A stretch of 45,991 nucleotides of DNA from an uncultured archaeon (GCA_902386205.1 CABMIH010000074.1:1-45991), one strand, 5' to 3'; shown: positions 17,587-26,862, numbered from the stretch's first letter. Numbers and translations: made by a program. Notes: a model not told the origin generated them from the letters alone.

Positions 17587-17595
17587 ACTATATAG
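17587..17595 (-). promoter_or_regulatory. TATA box of rpl1 operon
   Basis: ACTATATAG on the minus strand, preceded by a purine-rich AAAGT (BRE-like). Transcription would start around 17566, so the message would begin almost exactly at the leader hairpin. Confidence 0.55.
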
Positions 17596-17781
17596 TACTT
17601 TAAGCTATCGGTCAAATAAGTTGGGGGCGTTTAAACTGGTATCAATTTCAGGATAACATTTTGCCGGAGCTATTCATGTAAGGGCCGGCCACTGCAGGAA
17701 AAGCAAAAAGTTTTTATAGGCCTGAAAAAAAAATGCATTATTGAGAGCGGAAATTATTCTGATTTCAGTGGGGTGAATAAT

Positions 17782-17973
17782 ATGAAATATTCTATAGGAG
17801 AAATTGTCAGGTTCAAGGTCGGGTCCGGTGAAGTGATCGAAGGAAATGTCCAATTTGTGGAAAAAAGCGCGGATGAAAATATATTGTACATAAATGGTTT
17901 CTGCGGGTGGGCATACAAAGTTCCCGAGAAAAAGGTGGTATCGAAGGTTAACAGATCAAAAGTATGCTTCTGA
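17782..17973 (+). CDS. Small hypothetical beta-rich protein
   Basis: A 63-residue protein (ATG at 17782, preceded by GGGGTGA). The sequence YSIGEIVRFKVGSGEVIEG, followed by ENILYINGFCGWAYKVPEKKV, suggests a small SH3-like or PRC-type beta barrel with a conserved-looking Gly/Trp core. A TTTTTATAGG promoter element lies at about 17708-17717. The gene stands alone between the divergent rpl1 operon and the convergent fpoO, with a hairpin terminator candidate 38 bases after its stop. Family not recognised; such proteins are common archaeal hypotheticals. Confidence 0.55.
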   Translation: MKYSIGEIVRFKVGSGEVIEGNVQFVEKSADENILYINGFCGWAYKVPEKKVVSKVNRSKVCF

Positions 17974-18010
17974 TTTTCCCGCTCTTAACCTCTGCTTTCC
18001 CTTTTATTCT

Positions 18011-18030
18011 CAGGAATGGCACCATTCCTG
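18011..18030. terminator. Hairpin between two convergent genes
   Basis: CAGGAATG-GCAC-CATTCCTG, a perfect 8-bp stem with a 4-base loop, lies between the small plus-strand gene ending at 17973 and fpoO ending at 18088. Position suggests a shared 3'-end or mRNA-protecting structure for both transcripts; the flanking T tracts are weak. Confidence 0.5.
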
Positions 18031-18087
18031 TATTCTAAAAAGGAAAACAAATTCTAAACAGGGTTGAACAAATACGGATATAAATAA

Positions 18088-18435
18088 TTAATGATGCACT
18101 TCTGCCTTCTCAGCTTCCCGTCTTTTTATTGTATCCTCGCAGGCTTCAAAGCAGCTCTCACAGATAGCTTTGGATGCTTCCCTGTGATAGGGTTCCTGGA
18201 AGATCGGCACCTGGATTTTCACCTGGAATAGTGGTGCGTTCTTTATCCCGCATAAATCGCATTTCTTCCCTTTTATTGGCACCCTGTTCTGGTTTGCCTC
18301 ATGACAGCTCTGGAGGCATTCCTCGTTAATGCCTCTCCACGTTCCTGTAGGGTAGGCTGCTTTGACATCCGGTGCATTTACTTTTACTGGGCACAGCGTG
18401 GGGCTTGCCACGCCGCACAACTCACAGTCTTCCAT
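18088..18435 (-). CDS. fpoO: F420H2 dehydrogenase subunit FpoO
   Basis: Last gene of the fpo operon, six bases after fpoN, the position of fpoO in Methanosarcina. The 115-residue soluble protein is built from two similar halves, each with CxLCG at its start and a paired-Cys helix at its end: CELCG...CPV...ECLQSCHEA and CDLCG...ICESCFEACE. In all there are ten cysteines, enough for two metal or Fe-S sites. FpoO has no counterpart in bacterial complex I; it was proposed to be a redox or docking subunit, with unclear function. Assignment rests on operon position and Cys pattern. The CxxxCH here is not a standard haem c site, so I do not call it a cytochrome. Confidence 0.75.
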   Translation of the reverse strand: MEDCELCGVASPTLCPVKVNAPDVKAAYPTGTWRGINEECLQSCHEANQNRVPIKGKKCDLCGIKNAPLFQVKIQVPIFQEPYHREASKAICESCFEACEDTIKRREAEKAEVHH

Positions 18436-18441
18436 TTAAAA

Positions 18442-19908
18442 TCACACTCCTAATACCACATTTGCTGCATTCATAGCCATCTCAATAAAGGGTTGCGGAT
18501 ATAAACCTATACCTATTGTCCCGATCACGGCCAGAACGATCGCTATGACATATGGTGCCGGTTCCTTTATCTTTTCACCGGCCGGGGGCAATACGTACAT
18601 GTACCTTATGACACGGGCATAATAATAGATGGATAACGCGCTGTTCAATATAGCAATAATGACAACGATGAGAAACCATGTGCTTGCCTGTCTTACTGCC
18701 TCGATGGTGATCGAATAGAAGAGGACGAATTTCCCGATGAATCCGGCTGATGGGGGGATACCTGCTAAAGCCAGGAAGAACACAAACAGTGCAAATGCAG
18801 TTATTGGCGCACGTTTCCCGAGCCCTGCAAAATTTTCAATGTCATCGATGTTCTTTGCATTCTTATTATCAGATAAAACCATATAACCTACAACTGCAAC
18901 TGCGATGAACGCCCCTCCTTTCATAAGGGCATGCCCAAGGGCAAGCAATATTCCTCCTGCTATGGACATTTGTGTTGTAACAACGAATGCCAGGGCTATG
19001 TAACCGGCCTGTGCTATGGAAGAATATGCCAGCATGCGTTTGATACTCCGCTGGGATATTGCAACGATATTGCCATAGGTCATTGTAATTACTGCAAGAA
19101 TTCCGAATGTTACCCAGAGATCAGCGCGCAATGCCACAAGCGCGAGCACAAGTACCCTGAAGGCTGCAACAAAACCCATTTTCTTTGAGCCTGCAGCCAG
19201 CAGGGCTGACACGACGCTTGGAGAACCTTCGTATGTATCTGGTGCCCACATGTGGAACGGGACAAGGGCCATCTTGAAGCCAAATCCAGCAACAAGGAAG
19301 ACCATTGCTATCACATCAAGGCCGCTCACAGCAGGATTTGCCTTGAAAAATTCAATGATCGCAGTTATATTTGTAGAACCCGTGACTCCGTAAACAAGCG
19401 ACATACCAAATAACATCAATGCCGAGGAAAGGGATCCTATTATGAAATATTTTAAAGCCGCTTCCAATGAGGCCGGATTCTTTTTCTCAAAACCCGCAAG
19501 TACATAGGTTGACATGCTTGCAAGCTCGAATCCCACAAAGAGCGACACGAGGTCATTTGCTGAGGCAACTACCATCATTCCGACAGTAGCAAGAAGGATG
19601 AGGGCATAATATTCATCCTGGTTGCGGTTATTCTCGAAATACTTTATCGACGCTATCACTGCCAGAAGCGATACTACAATAAATATCAATTTGAAAAACT
19701 GTGATAGCGGATCGATCACAAGTGCATTATAGAAAAAACTCCCTTCGCCTTTTGTGCCAAGGACGTATACAAGGGAAGCAACAAGGCCTGCTGCGCTTAT
19801 GTAACCCAGCATGTTCTTGGACCTGTCGCTTACCAGGAGGCCAATGAATATTACTATTAAAGCCAGTACTGTCAGCAGTATCTCAGGCGCAAGTAACACA
19901 TAGTTCAT
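18442..19908 (-). CDS. fpoN: F420H2 dehydrogenase subunit FpoN (NuoN-like)
   Basis: Antiporter-type membrane subunit of the F420H2:methanophenazine oxidoreductase, one of three that pump protons. 488 residues, about 14 helices, with the conserved features of the family: GFELASMSTYVLAGF (Glu in helix 5), KYFIIGSLSSALMLFGMSLVYG, the Lys/His region VPFHMWAPDTYEGSP and KKMGFVAAF, and the helix with KRMLAYSSIAQAGY. The ATG overlaps the fpoM stop as ATGA. It is followed by fpoO. Length is normal for NuoN. Confidence 0.95.
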   Translation of the reverse strand: MNYVLLAPEILLTVLALIVIFIGLLVSDRSKNMLGYISAAGLVASLVYVLGTKGEGSFFYNALVIDPLSQFFKLIFIVVSLLAVIASIKYFENNRNQDEYYALILLATVGMMVVASANDLVSLFVGFELASMSTYVLAGFEKKNPASLEAALKYFIIGSLSSALMLFGMSLVYGVTGSTNITAIIEFFKANPAVSGLDVIAMVFLVAGFGFKMALVPFHMWAPDTYEGSPSVVSALLAAGSKKMGFVAAFRVLVLALVALRADLWVTFGILAVITMTYGNIVAISQRSIKRMLAYSSIAQAGYIALAFVVTTQMSIAGGILLALGHALMKGGAFIAVAVVGYMVLSDNKNAKNIDDIENFAGLGKRAPITAFALFVFFLALAGIPPSAGFIGKFVLFYSITIEAVRQASTWFLIVVIIAILNSALSIYYYARVIRYMYVLPPAGEKIKEPAPYVIAIVLAVIGTIGIGLYPQPFIEMAMNAANVVLGV

Positions 19909-21398
19909 GGAATCACTACTCCTTTAAGCACAGTATATAATTGTTCTGAATTCGTGGTCATCATAGTAAGAACGGGATTCGGATTGAGCCCAAAGTATAT
20001 TACAAAAAGTATTATTACAGCCATTGAAAACATCTCGTAATTAGCTCCATCATGTATATGCCCGAGTTTTTCATTATATGTTCCAAACACGGCTCTTTGC
20101 ATGGCCCACAGATGATATCCTGCAGTGAATACAATTCCAAAGAGTGCAAGTATCACGAAATTGGGTAACGTGAAGTATGAATTAACAAGTACAAGGAATT
20201 CGGCAATAAATCCGCTCATTCCAGGTAACCCAAGCGAGGCAAGGAACCCGGCAAGCATAAGGAACGTAAGTTTTGGCATATATTTAGCTATTCCTCCCAG
20301 GTCACCGATGATCCTCGTACCTGCGGAGTGCTGTATCACACCGCATGACATGAACAACACACATGTAATAAGCCCGTGTGAGAACTGCTGGTACATTGCA
20401 CCACTGATAGAAAGCGGCACGATGGCTGCTGCGCCCAGCGTCACATAACCCATGTGGCTTATACTGGAATATGCCACCATCTTCTTGAGGTCGCGCTGGG
20501 CAAGTGCCAGGAATGTCCCGTATAGAATGCTCACCACACCGATTATTGCCATTACAATTACCAATTCCCCAGGAGAACCTGAAAATGGAAGTAGCGGAAG
20601 TATGACCCTGAAAAGGCCGTAACCGCCCATTTTAAGCAGCAGTGCCGCAAGTATGACCGAACCTGCTGTCGGGGCCTCCACATGCGCATCAGGCAACCAG
20701 GTATGGAAAGGCACAGCTGGCATCTTTACCAGGAAACCGAACAATAGCGCCAGGAATATTGCATCTTTCAGCATCGAAGATTCGATCACAGAATAGTTCT
20801 TCAGGAGGTAGAACATGTCAAAGTTCGGGGTCCCGGATATCTGCCATGCATTGAAGTAGAGTGAGAATATCGCAAGCAACATAACCAGGCTCGCCACATG
20901 TGTGTATATGAAGAATTTAATGGCCGAATAGTCCTTTCTCGGGCCTCCCCATATGCTTATCAGGAAATACATGGGTATGAGGACAATCTCCCAGAATATG
21001 TAAAATACAAAGAAGTCAAGAGATGTGAAAACCCCGAGCACACCTACAAGCTCAAGGAGTATCAGGCCGTAGAACTGGTTTGCCTGTTTTGTCTCTCCCC
21101 AGGCAAATATCACTGTTAGCGGGATGACGATATTGGACAGGAGCACAAGCGGCATTCCTATTCCGTCGACACCGAATTTCAAGCTTATCCCAAGACTGAC
21201 TATCCACGGATATGATTCAGCGAACTGGATTGTGGGGATGGAACTGTCAAACCGCAAGAACAAAATCAAGGAAATCACAAATGAAATCCCGGAAGCCAGC
21301 AGGGCAACTGCACGCGCCTGTTCACGGGTCCTGGTCAGGAACGTGATTATAGCACCTATTAATGAGATCAGGATCATCAATGAAATTAAAGCAGCCAT
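19905..21398 (-). CDS. fpoM: F420H2 dehydrogenase subunit FpoM (NuoM-like)
   Basis: Second antiporter-type proton-pumping subunit. 497 residues with about 14 helices; family motifs include FFVFYIFWEIVLIPMYFLIS with the conserved Glu, VKMPAVPFHTWLPDAHVEAP in helices 7-8, KMGGYGLFR, and QRDLKKMVAYSSISHMGYV. It begins one base after the fpoL stop codon and overlaps fpoN by four bases, so translation of L, M and N is coupled. Nothing departs from the family. Confidence 0.96.
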   Translation of the reverse strand: MAALISLMILISLIGAIITFLTRTREQARAVALLASGISFVISLILFLRFDSSIPTIQFAESYPWIVSLGISLKFGVDGIGMPLVLLSNIVIPLTVIFAWGETKQANQFYGLILLELVGVLGVFTSLDFFVFYIFWEIVLIPMYFLISIWGGPRKDYSAIKFFIYTHVASLVMLLAIFSLYFNAWQISGTPNFDMFYLLKNYSVIESSMLKDAIFLALLFGFLVKMPAVPFHTWLPDAHVEAPTAGSVILAALLLKMGGYGLFRVILPLLPFSGSPGELVIVMAIIGVVSILYGTFLALAQRDLKKMVAYSSISHMGYVTLGAAAIVPLSISGAMYQQFSHGLITCVLFMSCGVIQHSAGTRIIGDLGGIAKYMPKLTFLMLAGFLASLGLPGMSGFIAEFLVLVNSYFTLPNFVILALFGIVFTAGYHLWAMQRAVFGTYNEKLGHIHDGANYEMFSMAVIILFVIYFGLNPNPVLTMMTTNSEQLYTVLKGVVIP

Positions 21399-23405
21399 TT
21401 ATATCCCTCCGAATTTGATTTTGAGAAGAATTATCAGGAGGCCAAGCCCAAGAAGAGTTACAGATGCATAATTCTGTACAACTCCTGTCTGCAATTTCCT
21501 TACAATCTCGCCAAGCATGAACACTGTTTTGCCGATGATGTTATCGATCACAAGCCCATCGATTATCTTCCTGTCTATGAATTCCCCTGACTGTGCCACA
21601 ACACCGTGTGTCAGTTTAACGCCTATAATGTCGGCTCCAAGTTTGGGTTCGTAATACCTGTTCAAAAGTAATTTATAGATCGGATTTCCCGAAGATACAA
21701 GCTTGCTCATATCCAGCATCCTCCTATTGTATATCGCATATGATATGAGAATGCCAAGAACCCCTACGATAACAGGTAACATCACAATTATGGGTGACGG
21801 GTGGAACGCTTCACCTTCATGAACGGCTATTTCCACATTCATAAGTTCAAAATTTTTCTCAACATAACCATAAAATCCAAGTTGTGAGAAACCGAATAAA
21901 AGGGCAAATATCGCAAGGATCATGAGCGGACGTGTCATCACACCCGGCGACTCGTGTGCATGCCGCTCAGAACGCGGCTTTCCCGTAAATGTCATGAACC
22001 ACAGCCTGAAAATATATATGGATGTTAGGAGGGCTGCAAGTATCGCCATCCCGTAAGGGATCATGTCGCCTTTTACTTCCCCGTATTCCAATGCGCCTTC
22101 TATGATCGCATCCTTGCTGAAGAAACCTGCCGTGCCGATGTTCATAATCGGCATACCCAAACCTGCGAATGGGAAGCCGATGCCAGCCAGGGCAAGAGCT
22201 GCAATGAGCATAGTAATGGCGGTGATTTTCATCTTCCCGAACAACCCGCCCATTTCGCGTATATCGTTAGTGCCTACGGCATGTATCACACTGCCGGCGC
22301 ACAGGAACAGGAGGGCTTTGAAGAAAGCATGAGCTATCAGGTGGAACATTGAAATGCCAACGGCTTTGGCTCCAAGAACCGCGCCTGCGGTACCGAGTGC
22401 CAGCATCATATATCCAAGCTGGCTAACGGTCGAATAAGCAAGCACTCTTTTGATGTCGTTCATAACAAGCCCCATTGTGGCAGCGAACAACGCCGTGAAA
22501 CCGCCAACATACGCGACAATCAGAAGTGCGTCAGGCACACCTGGTGATATCGTATCAGGTGTTGCGACAAACATCGGGAACGTCCTTGCCACAAGATATA
22601 CGCCTGCTGTGACCATTGTTGCGGCATGGATAAGTGCAGAAACCGTCGTTGGCCCTTCCATTGCATCGGGCAGCCAGCCATGAAGCGGGAACTGGCCGCT
22701 TTTACCTACAGCGCCGCCGAAAAATAATAAAGTGATAAGTGTCAGTTGTGTAGGATCAATCAGTTTTGCTGCCTCGAACATGGTCGAAAACTGCAATATG
22801 AAATTTCCGGGTTCAATGCTAAAAGCCCTGGTTGTTATGATTTCGCTGATATTGACATAAAGCAGGACAATACCTGCGAGGAACAGCACGTCTCCCACCC
22901 TTGTCACAAGGAACGCTTTCTTTGCAGCCGCTGCTGCTGAGGGTTTGTGATACCAGAATCCTATTAAAAGGAATGAACACAATCCCACAAGTTCCCATGA
23001 AATAAAGAACTGAAGTATATTATCTGATAGGACTACGCTCAACATCGCTGCTGTGAACAGTGATGTCTCGGCAAAATATCGCGGTTTGGCAGGATCGTGG
23101 GCCATATACCCGACCGCATAAATGTGTATCAAAAGGCTCACGAATGAAACCATCATCAGCATCACTACGGCCAGCGGATCAATGAGTATGCCGATATTCA
23201 TTCCCGCAAACCATGGCCAGGATTGCTGTACCATACCATCAGGATATATCTCAAGGAAAGTTCCCAGTGAGATGATAAATGATCCTGCGATTGCCGCTAT
23301 TGGCAGATATGCTCCGCCCGATGGAAGTTTCTTACCCAGGAAAAGAGTCAGTACGAATGCCAGTACAGGTAATAATACTATTAATGCTGATATCTCGCCA
23401 AACAT
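21399..23405 (-). CDS. fpoL: F420H2 dehydrogenase subunit FpoL (NuoL-like)
   Basis: Largest antiporter-type subunit, 668 residues. The core shows FFISWELVGLCSFLLIGFWY, GKSGQFPLHGWLPDAMEGPT with the proton-path Lys and His, and DIKRVLAYSTVSQLGYM. After the 14-helix core the C-terminus continues with a long amphipathic segment and a last helix (about residues 560-665, ending LLIILLKIKFGG), the lateral arm that ties the pump subunits together in complex I. The start is two bases after the fpoK stop with GGTGG as ribosome binding site. Confidence 0.96.
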   Translation of the reverse strand: MFGEISALIVLLPVLAFVLTLFLGKKLPSGGAYLPIAAIAGSFIISLGTFLEIYPDGMVQQSWPWFAGMNIGILIDPLAVVMLMMVSFVSLLIHIYAVGYMAHDPAKPRYFAETSLFTAAMLSVVLSDNILQFFISWELVGLCSFLLIGFWYHKPSAAAAAKKAFLVTRVGDVLFLAGIVLLYVNISEIITTRAFSIEPGNFILQFSTMFEAAKLIDPTQLTLITLLFFGGAVGKSGQFPLHGWLPDAMEGPTTVSALIHAATMVTAGVYLVARTFPMFVATPDTISPGVPDALLIVAYVGGFTALFAATMGLVMNDIKRVLAYSTVSQLGYMMLALGTAGAVLGAKAVGISMFHLIAHAFFKALLFLCAGSVIHAVGTNDIREMGGLFGKMKITAITMLIAALALAGIGFPFAGLGMPIMNIGTAGFFSKDAIIEGALEYGEVKGDMIPYGMAILAALLTSIYIFRLWFMTFTGKPRSERHAHESPGVMTRPLMILAIFALLFGFSQLGFYGYVEKNFELMNVEIAVHEGEAFHPSPIIVMLPVIVGVLGILISYAIYNRRMLDMSKLVSSGNPIYKLLLNRYYEPKLGADIIGVKLTHGVVAQSGEFIDRKIIDGLVIDNIIGKTVFMLGEIVRKLQTGVVQNYASVTLLGLGLLIILLKIKFGGI

Positions 23406-23406
23406 T

Positions 23407-23706
23407 TTACCACCTCAAAATATTGATATTGTCAAGATTTATCGTATCCCGTACCCTGAACAGCGCAACAAGAATCGCAAACCCTATACCTGCTTCCGCA
23501 GCCGCTATCGCGATCGAGAACAGTGCAAAAACCTGCCCTGCGGCATTGCCGTTGAAACTTGAAAATGCTACAAGATTGAGATTTGCAGCTGTTAGCATAA
23601 GTTCTATGCACATAAGGATTTTAATTCCGCTTCTTTGCGTAATTATCCCGTACGCACCGATAGTGAATATTATGGCTGATATTATAAGATACAAATAAAG
23701 GGTCAT
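23407..23706 (-). CDS. fpoK: F420H2 dehydrogenase subunit FpoK (NuoK-like)
   Basis: Small membrane subunit of 99 residues with three helices. Conserved acidic residues that form part of the proton path are visible: [20 protein letters not shown] (Glu in helix 2) and [19 protein letters not shown] (Glu in helix 3). I chose the ATG at 23706, two bases after the fpoJ2 stop, because GGAGG lies eight bases upstream; the longer reading adds seven basic residues without family support. Confidence 0.95.
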   Translation of the reverse strand: MTLYLYLIISAIIFTIGAYGIITQRSGIKILMCIELMLTAANLNLVAFSSFNGNAAGQVFALFSIAIAAAEAGIGFAILVALFRVRDTINLDNINILRW

Positions 23707-23707
23707 G

Positions 23708-23953
23708 CTATGCCTCCTTTTTAGCAATATAAAGGGCTCCTATCAATGCCGCAAGCAGTAAAAGTGAGAGCAGTTCAAACGAAAAGATATAATCACTGAA
23801 TATCCCGCCTTTCTGCGGGCCTGCGATATCCCCTATGCCGATAGTATTCACTTCCTCTTTTCCACCCCATACCCTGATACTATCGTCGATTGCCATGAAC
23901 AATACTGCGAATAACATTACCGCAATCAATAGATTAAGGATTTTTGTGAGCAT
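23708..23953 (-). CDS. fpoJ: F420H2 dehydrogenase subunit FpoJ, C-terminal part
   Basis: An 81-residue protein that corresponds to the second half of NuoJ, with two helices: [15 protein letters not shown] at the N-terminus and [27 protein letters not shown] at the C-terminus, the last being the conserved NuoJ ending. In Methanosarcina the J subunit is likewise encoded by two adjacent small genes, so the split is a lineage trait and not a frameshift. It starts directly after the first fpoJ stop, with GGAGGAATAA as ribosome binding site. Confidence 0.92.
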   Translation of the reverse strand: MLTKILNLLIAVMLFAVLFMAIDDSIRVWGGKEEVNTIGIGDIAGPQKGGIFSDYIFSFELLSLLLLAALIGALYIAKKEA

Positions 23954-24199
23954 TTATTCCTCCTCTCCCTTTTTGGTCAACATAATAGTGAACAATATCA
24001 GTGTCACGACTGCTCCAACATAGACAAGCACCTGTATCCATGCAACGAACTCAGCCTTAAGGAGAATGAAGAACGCTGCAGTTCCCATAAATGAGCCCGC
24101 AAGATACACGGCGCTGTGGACTAATTTTCTGGATCGGATTACCATAATAGATGAAAGTATGGTGATAACCGAGATAACTAAAAATACAATATCTATCAT
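23954..24199 (-). CDS. fpoJ: F420H2 dehydrogenase subunit FpoJ, N-terminal part
   Basis: An 81-residue protein equal to the first half of NuoJ, with three helices. It has the VYLAGSFMGTAAFFILLKAEFVAWIQVLVYVGAVVTL-type region of helices 2-3, including the conserved Glu and the pi-bulge-like GAVVTL stretch that couples quinone reduction to pumping in complex I. The ATG overlaps the fpoI stop (ATGA). Together with the next gene it makes one complete J subunit. Confidence 0.92.
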   Translation of the reverse strand: MIDIVFLVISVITILSSIMVIRSRKLVHSAVYLAGSFMGTAAFFILLKAEFVAWIQVLVYVGAVVTLILFTIMLTKKGEEE

Positions 24200-24612
24200 T
24201 TATTCACCTCTTTCTTGAACAATATCCTTTCCGGACCATACACCAGGCTCTCCCTGCTGTAATTTGCCAGTTCATAGCCTCCGTTCATTTTAATGGCATT
24301 CATCGGACAGGCATCCACGCACAATCCGCAGAAGAGGCACATTCCGAGATTGAATTCGGGAAACCACCTGCCATTATACTTGACTATCCTGATAGTACCG
24401 TTGGGGCAACTTACTTCGCATATCCCGCAGCCGATGCACGCATCCTGATCTACTGAATGGCGACCCCTGAACCTGGGAGCCAGCTTCATCTTCTCATAAG
24501 GATACTGGACTGTTACAAGAGGTCTATTCCCGATATGGAAAATATGTTTCAAGGTGACAATGAGTCCTTTCATTATTCCGGTCATTGCCCAGTTCTTTGA
24601 AATCCAAGCCAT
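24196..24612 (-). CDS. fpoI: F420H2 dehydrogenase subunit FpoI (two [4Fe-4S])
   Basis: Ferredoxin-like subunit, 138 residues, that passes electrons from FpoF to FpoB. It has two full eight-Cys motifs: CIGCGICEVSCPNGTI at about residues 59-74 and CLFCGLCVDACPMNAI at about 93-108. The first ~30 residues form an amphipathic helix that in complex I lies on the membrane. It is joined to fpoH and fpoJ by ATGA overlaps at both ends. Slightly shorter than bacterial NuoI. Confidence 0.96.
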   Translation of the reverse strand: MAWISKNWAMTGIMKGLIVTLKHIFHIGNRPLVTVQYPYEKMKLAPRFRGRHSVDQDACIGCGICEVSCPNGTIRIVKYNGRWFPEFNLGMCLFCGLCVDACPMNAIKMNGGYELANYSRESLVYGPERILFKKEVNK

Positions 24613-25709
24613 CAGACCACCCCTGCTGTCAACAGGAAACTGGTCACTAACAGGTTCAATAAAGCTAAAGGTATCATGATTTTCCAGCCGAGGTTAAGTA
24701 ACTGGTCAATCCTCATTCGTGGGACTGTATCTCTTAACCACATTGCGAAGAATATCACGGCATAGGTCTTTATGATGAAATACACCAGAGATGTTATCTG
24801 GACCGGAATAAAAGGCAGTACAGGTCCTGTCCACCCTCCAAGGAAAACCGTGACTATAACTCCGGATACTGCAAACATGTGAGCATATTCCCCGAGGAAG
24901 TACATCGCGAATTTCATTCCGCTGTACTCGGTATAGAATCCGGCCACAAGCTCCTGTTCAGATTCCTGGAAATCGAAGGGTATGCGTCCCATTTCAGCAA
25001 TGGATGCGATGAGAAACAGGATAAATGCCAGGGGTTGCACGAATATGAACCATCTGGGTATTATGTCGAACCATGTCCCTTCCTGGGCCCTTACTATATC
25101 TACCGTACTGAGGGAGCCTACATACAATACCACAGCAATCGCCGCCAGAGCAAGCGGTATTGTGTAGCTTATATCCTGTGCCACGGCCCTCATAGCGCCC
25201 ATTAGGGAATATTTATTATTGGAAGCCCACCCTGCAAGAAGAATAGAAACGGGTGAGAGCGCAGATATTGCAATAATATAGAGTAATCCGATCCTCAGGT
25301 CAGATATGATAAGGGAATCGCCAAACGGAAGGGGGATAAATACAAGGAGCGCAGGTACAAATATGATAAATGGCGCAAGTGTGAAAATCCACCTGTCTGC
25401 GCCTGCAGGGATAATATCTTCCTTTCCGACAAGCTTAATCCCGTCCGCGATAGGCTGGAAAAGCCCGTGCGGTCCTGTTATCATGGGTCCGTACCTTGAC
25501 TGCACCCAGGCAAACATTTTACGTTCCAGCCATGAAAGGAACATCACTGTAAGAAGCACGAAAACCAACAGGACTACAATTTCTACCACTATTATAATAA
25601 TTCTTAAAAGATATTCCATTCCGTAATTCTGGAAGAACCCGTTTATCGGGTCATAGATCCCTATTGCAGATAAAATATATACTACCAGCTCGTAAGCATT
25701 TGCTATCAT
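24612..25709 (-). CDS. fpoH: F420H2 dehydrogenase subunit FpoH (NuoH-like)
   Basis: Membrane subunit of 365 residues that forms the entrance of the electron-acceptor cavity, here for methanophenazine. Signatures: WLERKMFAWVQSRYGP and GLFQPIADGIKLVGKE after helix 1, MGRIPFDFQESEQELVAGF with the acidic E-channel residues, and WLRDTVPRMRIDQLL near the C-terminus. About eight helices. I chose the ATG at 25709, four bases after the fpoD stop with AGGTGATA just before it; the in-frame start at 25754 lies inside fpoD. Confidence 0.95.
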   Translation of the reverse strand: MIANAYELVVYILSAIGIYDPINGFFQNYGMEYLLRIIIIVVEIVVLLVFVLLTVMFLSWLERKMFAWVQSRYGPMITGPHGLFQPIADGIKLVGKEDIIPAGADRWIFTLAPFIIFVPALLVFIPLPFGDSLIISDLRIGLLYIIAISALSPVSILLAGWASNNKYSLMGAMRAVAQDISYTIPLALAAIAVVLYVGSLSTVDIVRAQEGTWFDIIPRWFIFVQPLAFILFLIASIAEMGRIPFDFQESEQELVAGFYTEYSGMKFAMYFLGEYAHMFAVSGVIVTVFLGGWTGPVLPFIPVQITSLVYFIIKTYAVIFFAMWLRDTVPRMRIDQLLNLGWKIMIPLALLNLLVTSFLLTAGVV

Positions 25710-25713
25710 TTTA

Positions 25714-26862
25714 TCACCTGTCCACATCGCCGAGAACAATGTCAATGGTTCCAAAAGCTGCTATAAGATCCGGGATCTTAAGCCCCACAATCATCTTTGG
25801 GAGTGCAACGAGGTTGCAAAACGAAGGCGAACGTATCTTGACCCTGTATGGCTTGGTGGTGCCATCGCTGACAACATAGAATCCGAGTTCACCTTTTGGA
25901 GCCTCGGTTCTCGTATAGACTTCACCCACAGGAGGTGTGAATATTCTCGGGAAATATGTCATGACCGCTGATGGCGCTCCTGTCATGGGAGCTATTCCGT
26001 ATTTTTGGGTAGTGATTATATCTCCTGCAGGCATGGTATCGGCTACCTGTCTTAAAATATGAAGGCTTTCCTTCATCTCATCCATCCTGACAAGATATCT
26101 GGCATAGCTATCGCATTCTTTGCGGACGCATGCCTTGAAATCAATATCCGGATAGATGGAATATGGCTCAAGTTTCCTTATGTCATAATTCACGCCTGAA
26201 CCGCGAAGCGATGGTCCGGTCATCCCGTAATTGATCGCCTCATCAGCATTTATTACCCCGATATTCTTCATTCTCAGTAGGAATATTTCGTTACCGTTAA
26301 TCAACTGTTCATAATCAACTATCCGCTTTTCCATGTCTTTTATGAAATCATTGAGCTTGGGAATGAAACCTTCAGGCAGGTCTTCTCTCACTCCGCCAAT
26401 CCTCATATAGCTGAAAGTCATCCTGGCGCCGCAGAGCATCTCATATAACTGAAGAGCCTTCTCTCGTTCCCTGAATCCCCACATTATCGCTGTGTTCGCC
26501 CCAAGGTCCAGTATCAGAGAACCCATAAATACGAGATGGTTAATTATCCTGTTGAGCTCCAGTGTGAGTACACGAATATACTCCGCCCTCAACGGCACCT
26601 CTATGTCTGCAAGCTCCTCGACAGCTTTGACGTAAGCATAGTTGTTGGGCATGGCAGAGAGGTAATCCAGTCTATCGGTATAAGGGATGAACTGCAGATA
26701 GGTTTTCATCTCTCCCAGTTTTTCAGTTCCCCTGTGCAGGTAGCCCATAACAATCTCGCAATCCCTGATTATTTCTCCGTCCATCCTTAACTTGAACCGC
26801 AACACGCCATGCGTGGCTGGATGCACAGGTCCCATGTTTAAAAGAAGTTCATCTGTTTCCAT
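25714..26862 (-). CDS. fpoD: F420H2 dehydrogenase subunit FpoD (NuoD-like)
   Basis: Peripheral 382-residue subunit related to [NiFe]-hydrogenase large subunits; with FpoB it forms the acceptor-reducing site. Family motifs: GPVHPATHGVLRFKLRMDGE, GYLHRGTEKLGE, PYTDRLDYLSAMPNN (with the Tyr and nearby His/Asp of the quinone pocket), RMTFSYMRIGGVREDLPEG, and the C-terminal LIAAFGTIDIVLGDVDR. The hydrogenase Cys ligands are absent, as in all complex I forms. It begins one base after the fpoC stop. Confidence 0.96.
   Translation of the reverse strand: METDELLLNMGPVHPATHGVLRFKLRMDGEIIRDCEIVMGYLHRGTEKLGEMKTYLQFIPYTDRLDYLSAMPNNYAYVKAVEELADIEVPLRAEYIRVLTLELNRIINHLVFMGSLILDLGANTAIMWGFREREKALQLYEMLCGARMTFSYMRIGGVREDLPEGFIPKLNDFIKDMEKRIVDYEQLINGNEIFLLRMKNIGVINADEAINYGMTGPSLRGSGVNYDIRKLEPYSIYPDIDFKACVRKECDSYARYLVRMDEMKESLHILRQVADTMPAGDIITTQKYGIAPMTGAPSAVMTYFPRIFTPPVGEVYTRTEAPKGELGFYVVSDGTTKPYRVKIRSPSFCNLVALPKMIVGLKIPDLIAAFGTIDIVLGDVDR

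Noticed and set aside
18325-18360. c-type haem site in the FpoO-like protein
   Set aside because: The motif is C-x3-C-H, one residue longer than CxxCH, and the protein has no signal peptide.
23708-24199. Frameshifted nuoJ-like gene
   Set aside because: The two halves have own starts, stops and ribosome binding sites, and the same split is known in Methanosarcina fpoJ.
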